Of a stretch of DNA of 64,000 nt, positions 40,054-49,576 are shown piece after piece (position 1 is the stretch's first letter; each line of letters starts with the position of its first letter). A program made the position numbers and the translations under genes. Under the pieces are notes generated by a model. It was not told where the DNA came from. It worked only from the letters and a program-made list of their open reading frames with translations, and made no database searches. Origin of the DNA: an uncultured Methanomassiliicoccales archaeon (GTDB lineage: Archaea; Thermoplasmatota; Thermoplasmata; Methanomassiliicoccales; Methanomethylophilaceae); contig CAKUXX010000010.1 in NCBI GenBank assembly GCA_934702355.1, forward strand, positions 11,265 to 75,264. The letters are read 5' to 3'.

Positions 40054-41925
40054 ATGTCAAGAATAATCGGAATCGATTTGGGTACAAGCAACTCCGCTGC
40101 ATCGATTATGGAAGGCGGCAGGCCTACCATGATCCCCAGCGCAGAGGGAACCAGCGTTGGTGGGAAATCGTTCCCGTCCTATGTCGCGTTCACGAAAGAT
40201 GGACAGCTGCTCGTAGGAGAGCCTGCACGCAGGCAGGCGGTCACAAACCCCGATGGAACCATCAAGAACGTCAAGAGGAAGATGGGTTCCAACGAGAAGG
40301 TCACCGCGCTCGGCAAAGAGTACACACCTCAGCAGATCTCCGCTTTCATCCTCCAGAAGATCAAGAAGGATGCGGAGTCATACCTCGGAGAGACCATCGA
40401 CAAGGCGGTCATCACCGTCCCCGCATACTTCAACGACAACCAGAGGCAGGCAACCAAGGATGCAGGGGCCATCGCAGGTCTCGATGTCGTCCGTATCATC
40501 AACGAGCCTACAGCGGCAGCACTCGCATACGGTCTGGACAAGTCCGGAACGGAGCAGAAGATCCTGGTGTTCGACCTCGGAGGAGGAACCCTCGATGTGA
40601 CCATCATGGACTTCAGCGATGGTGTGTTCGAGGTCCTCTCCACATCCGGAGACACACAGCTCGGAGGATCCGATATGGATGAGGCCCTGACGAAATACGT
40701 CATCGGCGAGTTCCAGAAGGAGACCGGAATCGACCTGTCCAAGGACAACATGGCGTTCTGGAGGGTCAGGGAAGCATGCGAGAAGGCCAAGATCGAGCTT
40801 TCAACCACCATGCAGACCGAGATCAACCTCCCGTTCATCTCATCCGATGCCTCCGGACCCAAGCACCTGGTCCAGACGATCACCCGCGCCAAGCTCGAGG
40901 AGCTCGTGGAGCCCATCGTCTCCAGATGCAGGACATCCATCGAGCAGGCCATCTCCGATGCCCACCTGAACGCCGACAAGATCGACAAGATCATCATGGT
41001 CGGAGGACCCACAAGGATGCCTATCGTCCAGAACTTCGTCGAGTCCATCGTCGGACCCAAGATCCAGCGCGGAATCGACCCGATGGAGTGCGTCTCCATG
41101 GGTGCATCCATCCAGGGAGCCGTCCTGTCCGGTGAGGTCAAGGACGTCCTGCTGCTCGATGTCACACCTCTCTCTCTCGGTATTGAGACCCTCGGAGGAG
41201 TGGCCACCAAGCTCATCGACAGGAACACGACCATCCCGACGAAGAAGTCGCAGGTGTTCTCCACCGCAGTGGACAACCAGCCCTCTGTGGAGATCAACGT
41301 CGTCCAGGGTGAGAGGCCCATGGCCGCCGACAACACCTCCCTCGGAAAGTTCGTCCTCGACGGAATACCCCCGGCACGCCGCGGAATCCCTCAGATTGAG
41401 GTCACCTTCGACATCGATGCCAACGGTATCATCAACGTGTCCGCTAAGGACATGGGAACCGGAAAGGAGCAGAAGATCACTATCGCGTCCTCCAACAAGC
41501 TCAGCAAGGAGGAGATCGACGAGATGGTCAAGCAGGCCGAGATGTTCGCCGATGCGGACAAGAAGAAGATGGAGATCGTCGAACTCCACAACCAGGCCGA
41601 GACCGCTGTCTACACCGTGAGGAAATCCCTCGACGAGCTCGGAGACAAGGTCAGCCAGCAGGAGAGGATGTCCATCGAGCAGGCCATCGGAGACCTGGAG
41701 GCGGCCAACAAGGGCGAGGACGCAGACGCGATCAAGTCCAAGATGGACGCCCTGATGAAGGTCATGGAGCCCATCAGCCAGAGGGTCTACCAGGAGGCCT
41801 CCCAGCAGGCCGGTGCCCAGCAGGGTGCGTCCGCAGGACAGCAGGCCTCTCAGGAGAACGCTTCCAACAACGGCGACTATGTCGATGCCGACTACAAGAT
41901 CGTCGACGATGACGACAAGCAGTGA
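40054..41925 (+). CDS. dnaK: Hsp70 chaperone DnaK
   Basis: ATP-dependent peptide-binding chaperone, 623 residues. ATPase motifs IGIDLGTSNSAASIMEGG, VITVPAYFNDNQRQATKDAG, RIINEPTAAALAYGLD, VFDLGGGTLDVTIM and VGGPTRMPIVQ. The substrate-binding domain has DVTPLSLGIETLGG, with the lid and a Gln/Ala-rich tail ending DYKIVDDDDKQ. Bacterial-type DnaK occurs patchily in archaea and is usually seen as transferred from bacteria. Flanked by grpE and dnaJ. Confidence 0.97.
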   Translation: MSRIIGIDLGTSNSAASIMEGGRPTMIPSAEGTSVGGKSFPSYVAFTKDGQLLVGEPARRQAVTNPDGTIKNVKRKMGSNEKVTALGKEYTPQQISAFILQKIKKDAESYLGETIDKAVITVPAYFNDNQRQATKDAGAIAGLDVVRIINEPTAAALAYGLDKSGTEQKILVFDLGGGTLDVTIMDFSDGVFEVLSTSGDTQLGGSDMDEALTKYVIGEFQKETGIDLSKDNMAFWRVREACEKAKIELSTTMQTEINLPFISSDASGPKHLVQTITRAKLEELVEPIVSRCRTSIEQAISDAHLNADKIDKIIMVGGPTRMPIVQNFVESIVGPKIQRGIDPMECVSMGASIQGAVLSGEVKDVLLLDVTPLSLGIETLGGVATKLIDRNTTIPTKKSQVFSTAVDNQPSVEINVVQGERPMAADNTSLGKFVLDGIPPARRGIPQIEVTFDIDANGIINVSAKDMGTGKEQKITIASSNKLSKEEIDEMVKQAEMFADADKKKMEIVELHNQAETAVYTVRKSLDELGDKVSQQERMSIEQAIGDLEAANKGEDADAIKSKMDALMKVMEPISQRVYQEASQQAGAQQGASAGQQASQENASNNGDYVDADYKIVDDDDKQ

Positions 41926-41936
41926 GGCGGTCAGAG

Positions 41937-43094
41937 ATGCCGAGGGACTACTATGAGATCTTGGGCGTGGAGAAGACCGCGACCGAAGATCAGATCAAGA
42001 AAGCATATCGCACTCTTGCCAAGAAGTACCACCCCGACGTCTCCACCGAGCCCAAGGATGTCGCCGAGGCCAAGTTCAAGGAACTGTCCGAAGCGTACGA
42101 GGTGCTCTCCGATCCGGAGAAGAGAAAACTCTACGACCAGTACGGTCACGAAGGGGTAAGCCAACAGTTCGGAAAGGACGGGTTCACCTGGAACGACTTC
42201 ACAAGGGCCGATGACATCAGCGACATCTTCGGGGACATATTCGGCGGGATGTTCGGCGGCGGCGGACGCCGTTCGAGATCCCGCAACGCCCCCGCTCAGG
42301 GGGACTCCCTGAGGTACGACCTGGAGATCACGCTGAAGGACGTTCTCGAGGGCAAGAAGGTCAATCTCGACATACCCCACTCGGTCGTCTGCGATGCATG
42401 CAAGGGCACCGGGGGAAAGGATGGCAAGGTCACCACATGCTCCAAGTGCGGCGGTTCCGGACAGGTCCAGTCCGTGCGTCAGACCATGTTCGGACAGATG
42501 ATGTCGGTCAGCGACTGCCCCGACTGTAGGGGAAGGGGAACGACATCTGCTGAGAAGTGCCCGAAGTGCCGCGGTTCCGGACGTCTTGACCAGGAATCCC
42601 ACATCTCTCTCAACATACCCAAGGGAATCCAGGAAGGGATGAGGCTCAAGGTGTCCGGCGCAGGCAACGCAGGATACAACGGCGGCCCCGCAGGGGATCT
42701 GTTCGTCGTCATCCATGTCGCGGACGACAAGACGTTCGAGCGCGACGGCGCCAATCTCTGGACGGGCATCGTCACCACGTATCCCAAACTGGTCCTCGGA
42801 GGGGAGGAGACCGTGTCGACCCTCGGAGGGGAGAAGGTACAGCTCAAGATCCCCGCAGGGACCGATGTCGGTACCGTGCTGAGGATCGCAGGTCAGGGAC
42901 TGCCGAAGATGAACTCCCAGTCCCGCGGAGACATGATGGTCCGTGTGACCATATCTGTCCCCAAGAAGGTGACCGACGAGGAGAGGGAGCTTCTCACGAA
43001 GCTCGATGCTTCCGCCGGTGCCACAAAGACCCGCAAGAGCAAGTCGAAGCTCCGCGACAAGATCCAAGAGACAATCGACGACATAACCAGATGA
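41937..43094 (+). CDS. dnaJ: Hsp40 co-chaperone DnaJ
   Basis: Full type I DnaJ, 385 residues. J-domain (1-68) with the HPD motif in YHPDVSTEP, Gly/Phe region FGDIFGGMFGGGG, zinc domain with four CxxCxGxG repeats (CDACKGTGG, CSKCGGSG, CPDCRGRG, CPKCRGSG) and C-terminal substrate domains. ATG 41937 starts PRDYYEILGV; the longer reading at 41922 lies over the dnaK stop. Last gene of grpE-dnaK-dnaJ. Confidence 0.96.
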   Translation: MPRDYYEILGVEKTATEDQIKKAYRTLAKKYHPDVSTEPKDVAEAKFKELSEAYEVLSDPEKRKLYDQYGHEGVSQQFGKDGFTWNDFTRADDISDIFGDIFGGMFGGGGRRSRSRNAPAQGDSLRYDLEITLKDVLEGKKVNLDIPHSVVCDACKGTGGKDGKVTTCSKCGGSGQVQSVRQTMFGQMMSVSDCPDCRGRGTTSAEKCPKCRGSGRLDQESHISLNIPKGIQEGMRLKVSGAGNAGYNGGPAGDLFVVIHVADDKTFERDGANLWTGIVTTYPKLVLGGEETVSTLGGEKVQLKIPAGTDVGTVLRIAGQGLPKMNSQSRGDMMVRVTISVPKKVTDEERELLTKLDASAGATKTRKSKSKLRDKIQETIDDITR

Positions 43095-43101
43095 AAACAA
43101 T

Positions 43102-43136
43102 GCCCTTCCCTTCGGGGAGGGGCGGTCTTCCTTTTT
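43102..43136 (+). terminator. terminator of the grpE-dnaK-dnaJ operon
   Basis: GCCCTTCCC-TTCG-GGGAGGGGC (43102-43123), followed by a T-rich run CTTCCTTTTTT. Confidence 0.75.
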
Positions 43137-43140
43137 TCAA

Positions 43141-44127
43141 TCAGATGCAGCAGGCGACGGGCACAGAACATGTGCTCGCGACATGCCGATCTCCGAGGCG
43201 TTCATTCAGTTCCTCGGCCATCGCCCTCGTGCGGTCCGGATCGTCTGTGTTGAACACTACGACATCCCCGTTCAGGCAGTATATCACCACCACGGGCATG
43301 ATCCCGTTGTGCACGGCGAGCTTGTACGTTCCGAATTCGGCATTCTTGAAATTCCCGGTGCTGAATTTGGGTGTGCCGTAGCCTCCGACCCTTGTGCCCG
43401 CATCGAAATCGTCACGAAGCTCGATGCGTTCTATCTCATCATACCTTATGTCCTTCTTCATCATCGTCGCATCGATGGTGATGGAATCCTCATCCATGCC
43501 GACATCCACATGACCTGCGGAGAATGATATCAAAATGATGGCTATCACGAGCAGGATGATTCCGACTGTGATCCCGATACACAGTTTCACGTATCTAGAG
43601 TATCTTTTTTCCGAATCAACGCCGGTTCTTACGATCGGTGATGCGTCGGATCCGGAGGATATCTGGTGGTACAGGCTCTCTGTGGATTCCGCATCCTTGA
43701 AGTTGAACACGACAACTTTGTTCCTGCCGTATCCGATCACGATGAATCTGGGGATCCTCGAGTCGCCCGCATAGGTGTACGACGAGAACTCCTTGTTCGT
43801 GAAATCCCCGTAGCCCCTTTTCAATCCCCCATATCCGAATATCCTCAGCCCGGGTTTGAACTCCTGTCTGCATTCTATGGACGTGATCGAGCTCAGAGGT
43901 ATGCTGAGGCTGACCATCGGGGCCTTGATATGCAGCGTATTGTCTGCGATATGTGCTTCGGTACCGCCGGTCTTCAGCAGTGGGATGAAGAGTGCAACCG
44001 TGAGTATTGCGAGCAATATCCAGAAAAAGGTCATTCCGATGATATCCGAAATCAGCAGTACGGTCATGGTCCAGATTGACACTACGTAGAGGGCCAGCGC
44101 GATCCAGAACCATTTCATACCGCTCAC
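43141..44127 (-). CDS. membrane protein with duplicated PH-like domain
   Basis: A 328-residue protein of unknown function. Two N-terminal membrane helices (about 5-28 and 31-50) are followed by a bacterial PH-like domain, a further helix (about 182-203) and a second copy of the domain. The copies align: FKPGLRIFGYGGLKRGYGDF with KEFSSYTYAG, and FDAGTRVGGYGTPKFSTGNF with AEFGTYKLAV. It resembles DUF-type bPH membrane proteins. The gene is AT-richer than the dnaJ region. ATG 44118 is an alternative start. It marks the edge of an accessory stretch. Confidence 0.68.
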   Translation of the reverse strand: MSGMKWFWIALALYVVSIWTMTVLLISDIIGMTFFWILLAILTVALFIPLLKTGGTEAHIADNTLHIKAPMVSLSIPLSSITSIECRQEFKPGLRIFGYGGLKRGYGDFTNKEFSSYTYAGDSRIPRFIVIGYGRNKVVVFNFKDAESTESLYHQISSGSDASPIVRTGVDSEKRYSRYVKLCIGITVGIILLVIAIILISFSAGHVDVGMDEDSITIDATMMKKDIRYDEIERIELRDDFDAGTRVGGYGTPKFSTGNFKNAEFGTYKLAVHNGIMPVVVIYCLNGDVVVFNTDDPDRTRAMAEELNERLGDRHVASTCSVPVACCI

Positions 44128-44232
44128 AGCAACTCATTTTACTGATATTTAAAAAACATATCGGCACCGAGTTTTGGCAGATGCAGGAATGATCAGTCAT
44201 CCATGATTTGAGTCTGTTGTGACGAAATATTT

Positions 44233-44258
44233 GGTTCCAGCATTTTGATGCTGGAACC
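44233..44258 (-). terminator. 11-bp hairpin after the small membrane protein gene
   Basis: GGTTCCAGCAT-TTTG-ATGCTGGAACC, perfect stem, nine bases beyond the stop at 44267; AT-rich sequence follows on the minus strand. Confidence 0.65.
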
Positions 44259-44266
44259 TAAATCGT

Positions 44267-44509
44267 TTATTCGTTTGAGGTTTTGTTGAAACAAGTGGCT
44301 TTGACGATCATAAAAATGCCTATTATGATCATCGCTATAGCGAAAAACGGCATAAAATCCATAATGAATGCACAGGGTAGACCAGTCATCCACATGGTGC
44401 TTATTGCGGAATCGCTGTCCAAAAGACAGAATATTGCACACAGGACATATACTATCAATCCTGTGCTGAACAGAAGCGATCCGAGTTTGAATCTGTAATC
44501 ATTGTTCAT
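44267..44509 (-). CDS. small two-helix membrane protein
   Basis: An 80-residue protein with two membrane helices (about 11-30 and 44-68) and no recognised motif. The start is uncertain: ATG 44509, five bases beyond the preceding stop, or ATG 44530, which overlaps it. It is co-oriented with and adjacent to the secreted protein gene, so probably the same transcript. Base composition is AT-rich. Confidence 0.5.
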   Translation of the reverse strand: MNNDYRFKLGSLLFSTGLIVYVLCAIFCLLDSDSAISTMWMTGLPCAFIMDFMPFFAIAMIIIGIFMIVKATCFNKTSNE

Positions 44510-44513
44510 GTTA

Positions 44514-45653
44514 TCATAACGATATGACATATGTTTGTTCCATATCGTCATATTGAGTGTAATGGCCGAGGATCCTGTGGCAGAACTGAGACTTATACGA
44601 ATCTTCGCCATGATATGATTCGCCCTCATTCAGCCGAATAACTTTGCCAGGCTCTACAGTATATGTGCAATGTCCTACATTTTTAGATTCATCGATATTA
44701 TGGTCTATATCCAGGATGTTTTGATGAACCGAGGAATGATTCATGACCACAACATCACTGATGCTGTATGACCATGTTAGACCTCTAGTTATAGAAACAC
44801 CGTCAGTTCCCCGGGACAGTTCAAGGCTGACTTCTGCAGTGCTAGTTCCTTCTGTCGGATTCGGACCTTGCTTAATCATAGTTCCGCCATCCATTTCAGA
44901 TCTGACATCCAGGCCGGATCCGAATGAACCATCATTCGGATCGATTGTTGTAACATACCATCCAGTGTAATAATCGTAGTTCGGGTTGTCTTCAGTCAGT
45001 TTGTAGTAGTGAGTCCTAATATTGGTCCAGCCATAACTGACATTTTCAAAATCATGGAAACTCTCATATGTTTGACCATATGGTATTTCGTTAGATGCGA
45101 GATCGTATGTTGTCAGAGTATGATCATCTGCCCATGCGACAAGACGGTCGATTGCATCCGAGTCGGTTTGACATATGACGCTGTAACTTGCAACACCATT
45201 GTCAGTTACTTTGGCGGCAAACGCCGTCGGGGTGTTAACGGGGTAGGATATCTTATATTCTATTTTCTCCCAATTCACAGAAGTTTTGAATAAGGATACC
45301 ATATTTCCTGAATCCATAGTTGCATTGATAGTTGCTTCTACATCATTATTTTTGGAGGCCCATTCCGATGTTATCATTATTAGTTGAGGCTTAGATGAAG
45401 GGGTTGAATCAATCACTAAAGCTTCATGAGTTGTTTTAATATTGTTCACGACAAAACAAGCATCTGCCCCATCACCTAGAACAACAATGTCATATGGTTT
45501 ATCAGGCTGAGCTATGCATGTCACATCAGATTGTAAAATCACATCATCATTAATGGTAGAATCAGATGCGTCAGAGTCGGCCATTACTAGGATTATTCCC
45601 GCACTGACAAAGACTGTGACTGCAACTGCCGTTATCAATAGAGATTGTTTCAT
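44514..45653 (-). CDS. secreted or lipid-anchored unknown protein
   Basis: A 379-residue protein with an N-terminal signal-type helix (KQSLLITAVAVTVFVSAGIILVMA), then a long, mostly beta extracellular region rich in Thr, Ser, Asp and Tyr. No domain recognised. AT-rich codon use unlike the neighbours indicates transfer or rapid evolution. Minus-strand TTTAAATACC (45684-45693) is the TATA box; ATG 45653 or ATG 45665 could start it. The small membrane protein that follows may be its partner. Confidence 0.6.
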   Translation of the reverse strand: MKQSLLITAVAVTVFVSAGIILVMADSDASDSTINDDVILQSDVTCIAQPDKPYDIVVLGDGADACFVVNNIKTTHEALVIDSTPSSKPQLIMITSEWASKNNDVEATINATMDSGNMVSLFKTSVNWEKIEYKISYPVNTPTAFAAKVTDNGVASYSVICQTDSDAIDRLVAWADDHTLTTYDLASNEIPYGQTYESFHDFENVSYGWTNIRTHYYKLTEDNPNYDYYTGWYVTTIDPNDGSFGSGLDVRSEMDGGTMIKQGPNPTEGTSTAEVSLELSRGTDGVSITRGLTWSYSISDVVVMNHSSVHQNILDIDHNIDESKNVGHCTYTVEPGKVIRLNEGESYHGEDSYKSQFCHRILGHYTQYDDMEQTYVISL

Positions 45654-45815
45654 GGCAATCGCCATATTACAAATCTGAATGAAGGTATTTAAAGGCTATA
45701 GAAACTTAAAATTCGCATCCGCAAGACGCTCGGTTTCACATCAAATGTGAAGATTCTAGCTCTATTTGACACCAGATTTCATAGGTTCAAGGAATGTCTA
45801 TTTTAAGTTGTCTCC

Positions 45816-47165
45816 TTATCTCCATTTAAGGAACTGCATCATGTATATCGGCACATAGGTGATGTTCCTATCGACCCGGATGTCTTTGGAATGAATCACG
45901 AAAGCCTCTCCGACACGGCTTTCATATTTCTCCATCAATTTGTCCAATGATGGATGCGGGGAAGATTTTCCGGATTTCACTTCGATGGGCAGCATTCCTG
46001 ATCTACTTGGGAGGATGAAATCGACTTCGTACTTCCTTTCGGTTCCTTTTTTCTCGAATTCAGTGAACCACAGATCGTATCCTCTGCATACAAGCTCCTG
46101 AGCTACGCAGTTTTCGAATAGCATCCCTTTGTTGATCGATAATTTTCCATCCATCAGCAGGCCGTATGTCTCAGTAAGTCCGTCCGTATCGTTCTGGAAT
46201 GCAAGACTTATCAGCAACCCTGTGTCCAACAGGTAGCATTTGACCCTGTTCGTATCCTTGGTGAGTCCAATGGCCGTTCCTGGGTCGGAACTGCAGCGAC
46301 ATCTGTTGAACAGTTTGGCATCGCATAGCCACTCCGCTGCACGATCGTAGTCTCTCTTCCTGGTCCCTTTCTCGATCTTGGTCGGTGACAGTACTTTATG
46401 GGGCGAGGACAGGATCGCAGGGATGCAGTTGAACAGGTTAAGGGCCCTTTCCATGGATACTCCAGGAATCTTATGGATGTCGTCGCGATAGAGGTCCAGG
46501 ATGTCCTTTTTGATATATTCGGCCTCCATGATATCGTGATGCTCAAGGTATGCGGACACCACTTGTGGCATCCCTCCGATTATCATGTATTCGATGTACT
46601 TCCTCAGAACAACCTTGTGGGTACTGTCCCCCAACGGTTCTCTCCTCTCCATGAACGATCTCAGCATGTCTGAAGTGATCTCATCCCCGTTTGCCCAGAG
46701 CCATTCTTCAAAATCCATCGGATGCATGTTGATCCTGTGTTCCTCGGAAGGAATCCGGATTCCTGCCAGTTTTGATTTCACTGTGATGAGGGAACCTGTC
46801 TCGATGTAGTCGTATCTGCCGTCCCTCACAAGCACTTTGATCATCTCTCTTGCCAATGGAAATGCCTGTACCTCATCGAATATGATGCAACTGTTCCTCT
46901 CGTGGAGCTTCACTCCGGTCTTCAACTGAAGGCGATTGAAAAGCATGTTCAGATCGGTTTTGAAATCAGAGAATATTCTGAGCATGTCATCATCGGTTTC
47001 GACGAAATCGATCAGCATGTAGCTCTTGTACTGTTCTCTGGCGAACATCTCTACGACGGTGCTTTTTCCAACCCTTCTGGCCCCCTGTATCATCGCGGCG
47101 GAATGTCCGTTCGACACATTCTTCCATTCAAGCAGTTCATCGTAGACCTTCCTTCTGAATTCCAT
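45816..47165 (-). CDS. AAA_14/DUF4143 ATPase (copy 2 of 3)
   Basis: A 449-residue ATPase of the same family as copies 1 and 3 but more divergent: Walker A IQGARRVGKST, Walker B CIIFDEVQAF, sensor IETGSLITVKSK, and C-terminal DUF4143 with KCYLLDTGLLISLAF, ENCVAQELVCRGYDLWFTEF and the PD-(D/E)xK-like YEVDFILPSRSGMLPIEVKSG. Start uncertain: ATG 47165, 47174 or 47177. TATATAAAT at 47195-47203 predicts a leaderless transcript near 47174. AT-rich. Three repeated sites lie upstream (47211-47289). Confidence 0.85.
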   Translation of the reverse strand: MEFRRKVYDELLEWKNVSNGHSAAMIQGARRVGKSTVVEMFAREQYKSYMLIDFVETDDDMLRIFSDFKTDLNMLFNRLQLKTGVKLHERNSCIIFDEVQAFPLAREMIKVLVRDGRYDYIETGSLITVKSKLAGIRIPSEEHRINMHPMDFEEWLWANGDEITSDMLRSFMERREPLGDSTHKVVLRKYIEYMIIGGMPQVVSAYLEHHDIMEAEYIKKDILDLYRDDIHKIPGVSMERALNLFNCIPAILSSPHKVLSPTKIEKGTRKRDYDRAAEWLCDAKLFNRCRCSSDPGTAIGLTKDTNRVKCYLLDTGLLISLAFQNDTDGLTETYGLLMDGKLSINKGMLFENCVAQELVCRGYDLWFTEFEKKGTERKYEVDFILPSRSGMLPIEVKSGKSSPHPSLDKLMEKYESRVGEAFVIHSKDIRVDRNITYVPIYMMQFLKWR

Positions 47166-47210
47166 TCCGATCATCATGAATAACAATTCATCGATATATA
47201 AATATGACAA

Positions 47211-47289
47211 TTTTGCAATCAAAAATTCCTGATTTTTTGCCACTTTTGCAACCTAAAATCTTAGATAAATTGCCACTTTTGCAACCTAA
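47211..47289 (-). repeat. three evenly spaced repeats upstream of ATPase copy 2
   Basis: TTTTGCAA occurs at 47211-47218, 47244-47251 and 47277-47284, exactly 33 bases apart. The outer two are part of the identical 20-mer TTGCCACTTTTGCAACCTAA at 47237-47256 and 47270-47289. They flank the TATA box of the ATPase. Confidence 0.75.
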
Positions 47290-47405
47290 CGCCAATATGT
47301 ATCTGCGAGTGTAGTTCAGGCGTCTCTGTTGTGACAACGTCATTGTCCGTAGAATCCGAATCCACGACCTGGAATCTTGAAATATATGAAGGGGGTGGTA
47401 AAAAC

Positions 47406-49265
47406 ATGAATGCCAAAACACTGATCGGGAAGAGCCTGTTCTTCCTTGCACTCTGTCTGTTCGTCGGAGTGTACACTGCGATATTCGGACAGAACAACTC
47501 CCTGGTCGGTGTGTTCGTCGTCATCATCGCGCTCATGATGCTCGGCAGGGATCTCTCCGTCAGGCCCCTGTCCAATCTGGCGAGTCTGATGCTGTTCACC
47601 CTTGCCATGGGCTTCGGGGCCTTCATCTCGCTGATGGACCCGTTCCTCGGCCTTGTTGTGAACTTCGCGTTCGTGTTCCTGACGGCCTTCATCACCATGC
47701 ACGATATGAAGTCCCCGATGCATTTCCCGTTCCTTCTGGGATACGCGTTCATGATGTGCATGCCGGTGACTCCGGAGGAGCTTCCGATACGCATACTGGC
47801 GCTCATGGTCGGTTCCGTGCTCACAGTAGGATTGAACGTGCTGTTGAACAGGAACAAGATGCAGAGGACATGTCACAATGCCATAGTCTCCATGTGCGAT
47901 GCGATCGGCAAGGAATGCGAAAAGGTGCTGTCCGGCATTGTGACCACCACGGACGAGCTGGACAAGGTCTGTTCCGACGTCAACTCCACCGTGTACGACC
48001 GTCTGAAGGACCGGTTCTTCATCAACCCGAAGGACCGCCCCGTCATGGACCTGGTCGCATCCCTCCAGAGTCTCGGAAGGGCCATATGCCTCCGCGAGCG
48101 TGATCTCGATGTCGTCAAGGGGGTCGCATCCCTCATGGAAGATCTCGCGGCCTACGAGAACGACACTATATCTCTGGACGAGTTCCGCGCCCGTTCCGAC
48201 GCTTTCCTTCAGAAGAATCATGATGCGGACATTGCGATATCAGCATCCGTCAGAGCGATAGTGCTCGAGCTCGAAGCCTTGGAGAACTCCGAGAACATGG
48301 CCGTCGCCGATGATGACGGCGAGGTCCCCCATGCGTTCAGGTTCATGACCATCATGAAGGAGAACCTGCGCACGGATTCCGTGAGGTTCACATTTGCGGT
48401 CCGCATGGCAACACTCTTCTCCGTCTGGGCCTTCATATGGCAGTATTGGGAGCTCGAGAACGCGAAATGGCTTCTATTCACGACCGTCGCCGTGGTCCAG
48501 CCCTATGTCGAAGGCTCATGGACCAAATCGTCCATGCGTGTCGTAGGGACCCTGGCTGGTGCGTGCATATTCATGGCCCTCGTGTTCCTGTTCGGAGGGA
48601 CCGCCGAATCATTGGCGGTCGTCACGCTGGTGGTCAGCTACATCTACACAGTCGTGGACCCGAAGAGATACGATCTGATGATGACGTTCGTGACCCTGAT
48701 GGCCCTTCTGGCGGCTTCCATGGCGGATCCGTCCGAGCCGGTGGTCCTCGAGCGTGTGCTGTACATATTGGCAGGTGTCGCCTTGGCCACATTGGCCAAT
48801 CATGCCCTGCTGCCGTACCATCTGCGTGACGAGAACCTGAAACTCTCCGCCAGGTACTTGGAGATATCCGCGAGGCAGCTGGACAACCTGGCCAAGGCCG
48901 CAAGGGGAGATACAGACCGCACGGAGGACAGGTTCCTGAGGCTGACAGCCAACAACATATCCGCGAAGATGCAGGTGAATGTCGGCAGGGACTCCGATCC
49001 GAGCATAGAGAGGCTCCTGGCGGCGCAGAATGCGTTCATGGCCGAGTGTGTCATGCTGTCCAATTCGATGGCAGGGGCAGACCGGGAATGCCGGGAGCGT
49101 TTCGCGGAGATTCTATCCGCTCACGACGGCAGGGAGATCGACATGGATGCCATGCTAGACGGCATGGACGACAAGGAGTCCGACCTGCTCATGATGGGGC
49201 AGGATGCCGTCCGTGCGTACAGGGAGAACCGCTCGATCTATGTCGATGCGGTCGTAGGGCTCTGA
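47406..49265 (+). CDS. FUSC-family inner membrane transporter-like protein
   Basis: A 619-residue protein of the fusaric-acid-resistance/aromatic-acid exporter (FUSC) type. It has two blocks of about five or six membrane helices (residues 8-150 and 335-480) separated by a long cytoplasmic helical region, with a C-terminal coiled segment. The second block carries WLLFTTVAVVQPYVEGSWTKSSMRVVGTLAGA, the FUSC signature. Exports unknown small molecules. ATG 47406 follows GGGGGTGG. The leader overlaps the repeats of the opposite ATPase. Monocistronic, followed by a GTTTTTTTC run. Confidence 0.82.
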   Translation: MNAKTLIGKSLFFLALCLFVGVYTAIFGQNNSLVGVFVVIIALMMLGRDLSVRPLSNLASLMLFTLAMGFGAFISLMDPFLGLVVNFAFVFLTAFITMHDMKSPMHFPFLLGYAFMMCMPVTPEELPIRILALMVGSVLTVGLNVLLNRNKMQRTCHNAIVSMCDAIGKECEKVLSGIVTTTDELDKVCSDVNSTVYDRLKDRFFINPKDRPVMDLVASLQSLGRAICLRERDLDVVKGVASLMEDLAAYENDTISLDEFRARSDAFLQKNHDADIAISASVRAIVLELEALENSENMAVADDDGEVPHAFRFMTIMKENLRTDSVRFTFAVRMATLFSVWAFIWQYWELENAKWLLFTTVAVVQPYVEGSWTKSSMRVVGTLAGACIFMALVFLFGGTAESLAVVTLVVSYIYTVVDPKRYDLMMTFVTLMALLAASMADPSEPVVLERVLYILAGVALATLANHALLPYHLRDENLKLSARYLEISARQLDNLAKAARGDTDRTEDRFLRLTANNISAKMQVNVGRDSDPSIERLLAAQNAFMAECVMLSNSMAGADRECRERFAEILSAHDGREIDMDAMLDGMDDKESDLLMMGQDAVRAYRENRSIYVDAVVGL

Positions 49266-49408
49266 GTCCCGGTTTTTTTCGGATGTCCGGGGCACGTCGA
49301 TATTGTGTCGTGTCCCGCATCCGACCCTTATGTCGGAATCATTGCGAAAATCGGAAGTCGTCCTGATCAAGAGGAGCACTCGAAATCGATTGTAGTGATA
49401 AGGAATGG

Positions 49409-49490
49409 CGCCGAGGGAGAGATTCGAACTCCCGAGGATTACTCCAGCGGTTTTCGAGACCGCCGCCATACCGGGCTTGGCTACCTCGGC
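49409..49490 (-). tRNA. tRNA-Ser(CGA)
   Basis: Type II cloverleaf on the minus strand: acceptor GCCGAGG/CCTCGGC, anticodon stem GCGGT/ACCGC around CTCGAAA (anticodon CGA), long variable arm, T-arm AGTTCGAATCT and discriminator G as in serine tRNAs. It is 86 bases from ATPase copy 3. Confidence 0.93.
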
Positions 49491-49576
49491 TCTGTCTCCC
49501 CCATTTTATTTCAATATAAAAACGGTTCTGTCGGTTCCGCGCGTTCCCATGATCGCGGCCGCTTAGCAGCATCAGG

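Noticed and set aside
47211..47289. Repeats as a replication origin or CRISPR array
   Set aside because: Only three short units, no Cdc6/Orc gene nearby, and unit spacing of 33 with conserved rather than variable surroundings does not fit a spacer array.
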